A stretch of 64,000 nt of DNA. Origin: Aristolochia californica. Taxonomy: Eukaryota > Streptophyta > Magnoliopsida > Piperales > Aristolochiaceae. The stretch's first letter is position 1; each line of letters opens with the position of its first letter. Below, in pieces: positions 33,801-64,000 of this stretch. A program made the translations under genes and the position numbers. The notes under the pieces are model-generated. The model had not been told where the DNA came from and did no database searches. It worked only from the letters and a program-made list of their open reading frames with translations. Where the stretch lies: NCBI GenBank assembly GCA_029961685.1, contig JARWKL010000015.1, positions 20,419,720-20,483,719 of the forward strand, in the 5' to 3' direction.

Positions 33801-36672
33801 GTAAAGATAGTCCTAGAACAATTGAACATAAATAAAAGATTAACATAACTAAAATACCTTTAACTGAGACTCTTATATGAGATCTCCTTTTATGAGACTC
33901 CAGTAAAACTCCATCATATTAATTTTGGCTTTGTGAGACTTCTTACTATAAGAGTTATATAAGACTCTTCTAAATTTACTTTTCAACACTTTTTGAACAT
34001 TCTAATTTTCGTTATAAATTTATGAGAAATTTTATTTCATCCATTTATTTACCAGTTAAATCCAATCTTCTTTTGTTGCAGCTTAAATAGGTATTGGAAT
34101 AAGTAGAAATACTCATTAGTTTACACCCCTAAATACCTAAAGAAGGAAATGGATGGGTTAGTGAGTTGGAAACGAAGTTGAAGTCTTTGAAGCATTGGAC
34201 TCTAAGGAGGGGTTAGTCCACAATGAAATGGAGTGAATTCCCCTCGCATTACTTAGTTCATTAAAAAATAGCGTTAATGTAGAAAGACTTGAATTGAAGT
34301 GAGATTACACCATTTCATTCGTTCAAGAAAAAACGGGGGAAAATTGTTTCCTACCTATTTTGCGAATCATCAGTTTTCCACGCGCGATGCTTAGATCTAC
34401 GAATTCATTGACTAGCATTGATGCTTAGAAGATTTTAACCACACAAAAAAAAAAAAAAAGAGTAAACAAGATTTGTTTTCCAATGTAAATGTTCTTGTTG
34501 ACCTTTTTTTTATGTGATTTTTATTAGACTAGTCCCCATGTTAGCCTATAGAAGGTACATGACTAAGAGAAACCAAAGGTTGTTAGAGGCATGACTCGAG
34601 AGAAGGAATTTAGATTTGTTTAGTCTATTAGCTACTATTGAAACTAGTCCCTTCCGATCATATAAAAAGGATGAATGAGACACATCCATTTCGTTTGATT
34701 CGGGAGTAGGGATGGCAACGGGTTAGGTTAAGGTTAAAGTCGAGTTTTGGGTTTCCAACCGCGTCTCCACCTTGCCAATCCATTGTGAACCTTCTTCATG
34801 CCAACCTATCTAGTCGATATAAATCTTGTACCATGCCCTTGAAAACTTTATCCCAGCTCAAACGGGTCCGGTCCGGACAGGTCCCCTCCAACTCGCCCCG
34901 TCACAGTCCCAACCGGGACCCGGTCCGAGCAGACGGAATTGCCGGGAAAATGGATGGATAACGTACTTTACTCGATTTCCCACTGAGGTTTAAAAATAAA
35001 TAAATGCTGTGGGTGAAATGAGCATCCAAAGCGCAGTTCGTCGCTATCATTTGGCATTTGGCTGTGGGAAGTTACAGCTTTAATGGCAGCCTTTCCCGCG
35101 CCCTTCTTCCCGCCGGTCGCCACACCATAAAGGTGTTAGGTTCCTCGACTAAACTGACTCGTTGCTTGGATTCCGCAAGCATTTCTGGCACTGCCTTCTG
35201 GACGCCCGAATTCCCTCTTCCTTCTTCCAGGAACGGCTCATCTGTTTGCAGTTTTTTATTGAAATTTCGGGGTAGAAATGGGATGACATCGCGGAAGAAT
35301 GTCTTGCTAGGCTCTGGAATAGAAGTATCCGTATATCGTCCTCGGCTCAGCGTCCTCTACGAAAGATACACCCGCAGTAGGCGGGAGTTCTGGGATCGGG
35401 GATTGGCGAAATTTGTGCTCGGAGGGGTCTTTGCGTGAGAAGCAAGAACGTTAATAACGAGAAGAATCCTTCGTAAATGTTGCTTTCGAGTTGCATGAAG
35501 CGGGTCAGAGCGACGTTTTTTCGTCTTTTTGACTGAATTATGGGTGAATTTCTGGTCGAATTTCGCTTTTTTTGGACCTGCAGGGTTCGCGATAGGTAGA
35601 ACGAATACTGAATAAAAACGACGAAAAAAGAGAGGTACAGGAGAGGAAAAATTCCCTAGCTCGAATTCCCGACACTCTGGGTATAGATGCTGTTGAAGCC
35701 GTAAAGGAAAAAATGCTTTGAAATTGCAGAAAGTTGGTGGCCCTGCGTCTGACTTTTTGCTTATTTCTCTTTCTTCTCTCCATTTCCTTCTGTAAAACAA
35801 AGTTTCCTTGCTATAATTTTCACTGTTCTCGACTCAGAACCGGCAAATCAGAACTGGAGCTCTTCTGAACCCCTTCGAAATAAATCATGGCAAGAAAAGC
35901 TTTGAAGATATGAGTGGAGCTCGTAATAATTCACAATCTTTAGCATCTCCGGCTCGCCGGTCATGCTGATACTGTAATACGTGCTTTTCTGTACATGCTT
36001 CCTCAGTGGAATGTGTAGCATCGCACAGGAGACGAAGCAATGTTTGCTCTAATGGCGACTCTCCTCTCTTTTCATGTAAACGTGCGCATCCATGGCTAAA
36101 ATGCGCACATAGAGTCACATGTGGAACCTTTTCTCTGTGGCAACGTGTCATAATTGATGTCATTGGAGCGTTCATGGATGCCCATCTCTGCGCGGATATG
36201 TAATGGAGTCTGCTCGTGCTCTTGATATTCGTGCCTCAGCAAGTCGACGGTGTTTTTCTTTCTAGGGCTGGAATACAGACAAGCTTCAGTATAAACGTCG
36301 CAATTCTTTTTCTGCATAGGGATTTTTTTATTAGCTCTGTTATCCTCTGGATTGTTTCCAACCCTAGTTGTGGCAGAAGATCATCAGCATTGTGTTGTTT
36401 TCTGCTGTACTGAGCTGCAGTCACAGACTCTCTGCTGGTCACTGTTTCAAGATTTTTTGTTTATTCTTCTTCTCCTATCCTGTAAAGTTTGGAGTGAGCT
36501 GAAACGACTATAAATGCAAGATACATTGGAGAAAGGATTTCCACGCGATGAGGATTTTTTGGATACTTCAGTCTGGTTTTAGTAGCACAGAATCTGTAAA
36601 ATTGGACATCATTTGGTTTTAGTAACTACACGATGGGTGGTGCAGTTTAAGTTTCTAAAAGACTGTTTAACC
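30858..36672. other. Intergenic region between divergent genes
   Basis: Contains the promoters and 5' UTRs of the NPH3 gene (minus) and the DUF630/632 gene (plus). 33660..33960 resembles an LTR fragment (TATTTATAATAGAGG plus repeated GAGACTC words). 35058..35438 is a GC-richer block with a 127-codon open frame starting at TTG and no recognisable family; it may be a 5' UTR exon of the downstream gene. 32400..33250 and 33600..34100 are very AT-rich. I see no certain gene. Confidence 0.45.
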
Positions 36673-39600
36673 ATGGGTTGTGCAGCATCAAAGATTGCCA
36701 AGGGGGAGATTGTGCAGAGATGCAAGGAGAGAAAGAAACTCATGAAGCAGTTAGTGGGATTAAGAGGTGAATTTGCTGCTGCTCAGATGGCGTACTTGCG
36801 CGCACTGAGGAATACAGGAGCGACTCTCAGACAGTTCACCGATTCAGAATCACTGGAGCTTGAGAATGTGTCTTTCCCCCGCGCCCTACCTCCATCTCCT
36901 CCTCCACCATTACCTCCTTCACCTCCGCCTCCGCCACCGTTCAGTCCCGATCTGAGAAGGTTAAATGATGATCCCAAAGCAGGACCAGCTCGAGAAGATT
37001 GCATTGTAATTGATGGCAACAATATCCGTCCCCCACCACCTCCTGCAGAGTTTTGGGACCCGTTCGACCCTTCTCCTCCGGTATATCAAAAGGACGTTAC
37101 TCAATGTGATGAGGATGAAGATTGGGTGGATACTAATACAGAATTCGAGGAAGAAAAGGAAGCTGATGTGAAGGAAGTTGTATTGACAACTCTTCCGGAT
37201 AAAACCCCGGCAAGAGAATTGATGGATGATACTTCTTCAATGTTGAGCTGGTACACCAAAGACACAGACACAGCCATGGTAGTGTGGCGGAGTAAAAAGA
37301 CACTGGCAGGTATTGTTAAGGAGCTGGACGATTATTTTCTTAAAGCTTCAGCGGGGGTGAAAGAACTAGGTGTTCTTTTGGATACCAGTGCAAGCACCCG
37401 CACTCAGTTTGACAATAACGCCAGAGAATCCAAGGGTACGAATTTTTCTCCATTTGGATCTGTTTGCATGTTTGCGTGAGTCGTGTTTTATTGTAGTCTG
37501 GCGAAGTCATCTCATACATTCTGAGAAAATTTCCTTTGTTCAGGATTTTTAAGATATTATTACTCTGTTGGATTATCTTTAATATCTTTGTTTTAACAGT
37601 TCTTAGTAAAAACAGAGAAAATAATATCTTCTTTATACCAATTTGGCATAGTAAGTGCAGAATGCCATTAGGCCTTTGCTACTTGAGCATTAGTACCGGG
37701 GAAAGCTAGAAGCCAAAACTGAGCTTTGATACCTCCTTACAATTGGGAGAGCCAAGACTCTCTTTTCATTGAAGTAAGACATCTGTTTGTCCAGCTTTCA
37801 GGGGAAAAAAAGTGTTCATAAATGTATCCAAATAAAATGCTCCTTCCTACTTGGAATAGCACAAACTGTACCATCTTATCAGATTTGCTTTTTGCATGAC
37901 CATGACCTTCAGGATTGTTGCTGGTAATTAGCTATCTATGTTGCAGCTGCCTATTGGTTATTTATCTTTCAATTTTAAATGACTATTTTACCTTAATATT
38001 GTGCTTTTGATTTCTGTAGTTTGCTATTACCGTACAGAAGGTCAACAAAACTGATGAAACCATTCATTATAGTGTGAAAAATTACACTGTATGGCAGTTG
38101 ATGCATTTGTCCTTTGAACTTGCCTTCAATTCTTTAGTTGTAATATATGATATAACTTTGACGGGTTTGTCTTTAAGTCATTTGTCTGGTAACTAATTAA
38201 ACGAAAAACAGAATTCACTAGGAAAGCATTAGGTAAATAGTTCTGTTCGGACACTTGGTCAAATACTTGAGTTCTACTTTTGTCTACAGGAAGGAGCTGT
38301 AAATCTGCTAAGGTCTTCAGTGCATTGTCTTGGAGCTGGTCTTCAAAGTTTCTTCAGTCCAGTAGAGATTCTGTAGAATTCCATACATCTGAGGAGGCCT
38401 GCAAACCTTGTGCCCATTGTGAAACACTGGACAAACTTTACACTGAGGAGCAGAGTCTCTATGAAAAAGTTAAGGTAATTGCCATGAACAAGCGAATGAG
38501 CTAGCAGAAAAAGCATCTTGATTTGGACCAAAGCACAAAACACTGTTGTTCTGTATTAGCAGAAATATTTTATATTTCTTTTTCTTTTCAATATTATGTT
38601 TTGGTTTCACCCCCCAGGTTGTTGCTTGCAAACCATCCATTTGTAATTCAGTCGATACTCAGTTTATGATTCTCCAATGCTCAAGAATGAGTTTTAAACT
38701 CTTTTCAAACTGGATGACTCTTTGCTTTGCAGGAGGAAGGAATTGCTCAATTGCAGTTTGAGAAGAAGACTTTATTACTACAGAAACTAGAAGCTGGAGA
38801 GCATGATCAGGTTGGGGCTGAGAATACCCGATCAAGTATACAGATTTTGGAATCTGAGATCAGCTTTCTGCAGCATTGTATTAGTAGAACATGTTCAACT
38901 ATAATGAAACTCAGGGATGAAGAGTTGTATCCTCAAGTTGTTGAATTGTCTTCCGGGTAAAGGCAGAGATATGAAATTATTTAGCTATTGGCATAATTTT
39001 GTACTGTTTTCAAACACCTCAAAACCATAGAAAAATCATTGCATCCTTTTTGGCTTTTCCATGCTCTTGAGAGTTAATCATTACCCATTTGCAGGCTCAT
39101 GCAGATGTGGAGGACAATGTATGAGAGCCATCAGGTTCAAAACCATATTGCTCAGCAGCTGAATAATATTGGCAACTATCCTAGTACTGAACCTACATCA
39201 GATTACCATGTTCGGGCCACATTCCAACTAGAAGCTGAGGTGACATCTTGGTATAACTCATTCTGTAACCTTCTGAAATCTCAACGTGATTATGTGCGGG
39301 CCCTCAATCATTGGATCCAACTCACCATGTACCTTCCCAGTAGCCAACCTTCAGACACCTCATCTGAAATCCATGCCCTCTGTGAAGAATGGCAGCTTGC
39401 CCTTAACAGGTTACCTGACAAGGTATGTGACTTCTCTCAGGCAACATTGTTGTGATAACTAGTACTAATAATTCCTAGCAATGGAGCTTGTAGATAACTA
39501 GTACTAGTAATTCCTAGCAATGGAGCTTGCAGATAACTAGTACTAGTAATTCCTAGCAATGGGGCTTGTAGATAACTAGTACTAGTAATTCCTAGCAATG

Positions 39601-40434
39601 GAGCTTGTAGATAACTAGTACTAGTAAGTAGTAATTCCTAGCAATGGAGCTTGCAAATGTTTACCTGAATTAGAACTATGACATTGGTGTACTTGTTGGA
39701 AGGTTGGAACATGAAAATAAAATAAAGATGAAACATCGAGACATGGAAATGCATCATTTGTATATTCAAGTAAAGATTGACTACTTACATAAAAATGGCC
39801 TCAAAATAAAAATCCTTGACCATAACAACATACCTGGTAACGTCCTTGGGATCGATTTCAAGAAATATTTTAGTCGTAGATGCTGCATAGTGGCAAGGTA
39901 CTCTGCAGTGATTTACACATTGTTGGAGTAACTATCCAATGAATAAAATAGGGTGAATCTTTTTTTAACTCTTAACAGGTAGCTGGTGAAGCCATTAAGA
40001 GCTTCTTATCAGTCATCCACTCCATAGTCTTGCAGCATGTTGAAGAAAGAAAATTGCAAAAGAAGTCTGACAAGCTCCAGAGAAGGCTTGAAAGAGAACT
40101 GCATTTGCTAACCAAGATGGAGACGAAGTTTAATGAAGACCCATCTGCTAACCCCTCTTCTATTCTGAGTCAGGATCATCCATTATCAATAAAGCGTGCA
40201 AAAGTGGAAGCCTTTACAAAAAATGTTGAAGATGAGAAGGCCAAGTATCTGAATTCTGTTCGTCTTAGCCGTGCCATGACCCTGAACAATCTAAACACAT
40301 GTCTTCCCAATGTCTTCCAGGCTATGTCAGGCTTCTCAAGTGTATGTGCTCAAGCATTTGAAGCCATCTGTGGACTAGCCAGGCCAGAAGATGGTCAAGA
40401 TGGAACCGTGCAATTCCAACCAGTACAAAGCTGA
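36673..40434 (+). CDS. DUF630/DUF632 protein (NRG2/REL2-like family)
   Basis: Exons 36673..37435, 38290..38474, 38733..38956, 39095..39422 and 39979..40434; 651 residues. The start is MGCAASK rather than the ATG 20 codons upstream, because this matches the DUF630 N-terminus and the N-myristoylation consensus (Gly2, Cys3, Ser6). DUF630 covers about residues 1-60 (ERKKLMKQLVGLRGEFAAAQ). A proline-rich stretch lies at 72-92 and an acidic stretch follows. DUF632 runs from about 209 (KTLAGIVKELDDYFLKASAG) through VFSALSWSWSSKFLQSSRD and MWRTMYESHQVQNHIAQQL to VEERKLQKKSDKLQRRLERE. Arabidopsis NRG2 (nitrate signalling) and rice REL2 (leaf shape) belong to this family; the biochemical role is unknown. 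All introns are GT-AG and phases close. Confidence 0.93.
39454..39655. repeat. 39-bp tandem repeat, five copies, in the last intron
   Basis: Units start at 39454, 39493, 39532, 39571 and 39610, each beginning GATAACTAGTACTAGTAATT and ending GGAGCTTG(T/C)A. The fifth copy has a short insertion (AGTAGTA). It lies 31 bases downstream of the exon 4 donor. Confidence 0.93.
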
Positions 40435-41986
40435 GAGGTTGGATTCTAAGTTTTGCACATAAAAGCAGTATTCACAGACGTATGCTCTCATGAGGAAGGG
40501 GAATAAACTGGAAATTGGTTTCTTTAAACATTTGAGGCAGTACATGGACATTCTGAAGTGATGCGCTTGTTGTTCTAATTGCAGCAGCTGCTAGTCCTCT
40601 CCTCTGGTTTTGGGGCCGAAAATATTATGAGGAATGATGGCTATTGTGGTTTCATTAGTCGTTCATCACATCTCCAATCATTTTGAGTAAATAGGGTCTG
40701 CTGCTTCTGGTTGCTGCTTCTGGTTGTAATGGCTTGATTTATTTTAAATGATCGATTTATTTGTAAAGTTACTTCTTTAGCTGCCTGCTGCAATGTGTTT
40801 CTAGTATATACTACGAAATGGATGCAGGAAGAGGAGTCCCAACACTGAAATAGAGAATTTCTAACCCATCTCGCTGCTGCTTATTCTCCATTTACTGTCA
40901 ATTTTATCTCCATCGTCCTGCATTACTTTCCACTCTCTCCATCGTAGTAGCTACTTTTTTTCGTGCGAGGCGACCAGAGAATAAGGATGAGGGGCCTTCA
41001 CCTGCCCTCTTGTCTCCTTGCCGAATTGTACTAGCAGCTCCTTATTAAAGTGAAGTGGTGGGTTGTTATGTACTAGCCATTTCTTACTAAAGTGAATTTA
41101 CAGAGGGCGGGGCCTCTTTATTCTCCGGCGGCGACTGTCGTACTCCATCGACCCGAAACAATGGCCTTTGTCCATTGTGGGCTAAATATGAGGTTGAAAA
41201 TTGAGGAGGATGGGTTAAACGAGGAGTTTGTTTTGACATACCCGGGACCATCGTCTTCAGATCTGTCTCCCACTGGGTTGAGAATGCCGGGTTGCTCCTA
41301 GCGACACTTTTAGCAAGATTAGAATCATCAGGATGGTTTGAAGTTCAAAAAAGTGTTGATGTATACTAGTAGACTGGGTTCCAGAAATCCCATCCCTCTC
41401 CTGATTGTCTGGTGTGCTTGAGGACATGTAATAAAGGAATCCATCTACCTTCTTCAGAGGAGCCGAAAGAAACCATAGTTATATGTTAAGATTTCAATTA
41501 GAGAAGTGATAAATGATTATACAATTGACATGTGGGTTGGGGGCGTCATTAAGCCACTGTTAAAAGCAGTTGAATGCTATTCAAATGTGCTTAGCGAGAG
41601 AAATCTCCAAGAAAATATAACCTGTTTTACTCTATTTCTAATTTTTATTTTCCACATTTAATATAATATGTGGCTGGATTTGTTGTCTTTGCAGATGTAG
41701 GAAGAGACCAGTCAAATGTAGCACGACTGAGGGCACTGCTTGGGCTGTTTTATAAAGCCAGACCCATCAATATCAAGTAGCAAACTGACCGAATGACACA
41801 AACGACCATTTGTGCTCTCGACTTAGAGGTAGAGATTTCTCATATTTTTACAGATATCAACAGAAAAATGGAGTAGACATGTAAGCAAAGACTACGTTCA
41901 TACCTTTGCTGTCTCCAGACAGGTATCCCAATAGAACAATGTCAAAGACTAAGTTCATACCTTTCATTTGGCTTATTGTTATATCT
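40435..41986. other. Intergenic region between convergent genes
   Basis: 3' UTRs of the DUF630/632 gene (plus) and the ABCC gene (minus) meet here. An open frame at 41092..41301 matches no family and lacks supporting context. AATAAA-like words occur (for example near 41432) but I cannot assign a poly(A) site. Confidence 0.45.
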
Positions 41987-63887
<21,901 letters not shown>

Positions 63888-64000
63888 CTAGCAGAAATGC
63901 ATGAAAGGAAAGGTATCAATGACACAACATGGTGAAGCAGTATGCTTATGATAATATAAACAGCTACTTGAGCATTAGAGGAAACAATAAAGGGGTAACC

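Noticed and set aside
39704..39931. 75-codon plus frame inside the last DUF630/632 intron
   Set aside because: Not conserved in the family; the exon 4 to exon 5 join is in frame without it.
41092..41301. 69-codon frame between the convergent genes
   Set aside because: No domain and non-ATG start in UTR-like sequence.

Overview
The window is nuclear DNA from a flowering plant, most likely a eudicot. The evidence is intron-rich genes from plant-specific families (NPH3/BTB, DUF630-DUF632, plant-type cationic amino acid transporters, a plant ABCC transporter), plus Gypsy, Copia and L1-type retrotransposons with plant initiator-Met tRNA primer sites. Five host genes are present. All are on the minus strand except the DUF630/DUF632 gene. 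Gene models were built by eye from reading frame, GT-AG boundaries and family conservation; all exon phases close.

Region 1 (1-24.8 kb): two cationic amino acid transporter genes in tandem (1060..2951 and 21732..24815). They share a single intron at the same codon. Between them sits a 16.7 kb nest of LTR retrotransposons: an outer Gypsy element (3920..20579, target duplication TGGGA), a gag-only LTR element (4742..12122) that itself holds a Copia element (5491..10393), a solo LTR (13606..14071, duplication ATTTG), and a full-length opposite-strand Gypsy of the same family as the solo LTR (14260..19580, duplication ATCAA). The outer element landed in an older fold-back repeat. A Mutator-like MITE lies beside the nest.

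Region 2 (27.1-30.9 kb): an NPH3/BTB protein close to Arabidopsis At1g30440, with four exons, two of them very short. Region 3 (30.9-36.7 kb) is non-coding. Region 4 (36.7-40.4 kb): a five-exon DUF630/DUF632 gene with an N-myristoylation start and a 39-bp tandem repeat in its last intron.

Region 5 (42.0 kb to the end): 24 exons of an ABCC1/ABCC2-type vacuolar ABC transporter. Its first ~230 residues lie beyond the window. One intron separates the NBD2 Walker A exon from the NBD2 signature exon; it holds a near full-length same-strand L1 LINE (44273..51569) that carries a solo LTR. Two other introns carry 5'-truncated antisense LINE copies with clear target duplications, and one intron appears to use a GC donor.

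No RNA gene, CRISPR array or prokaryotic-type system was seen. The unusual content is the layered transposon history and what it did to the ABCC gene.
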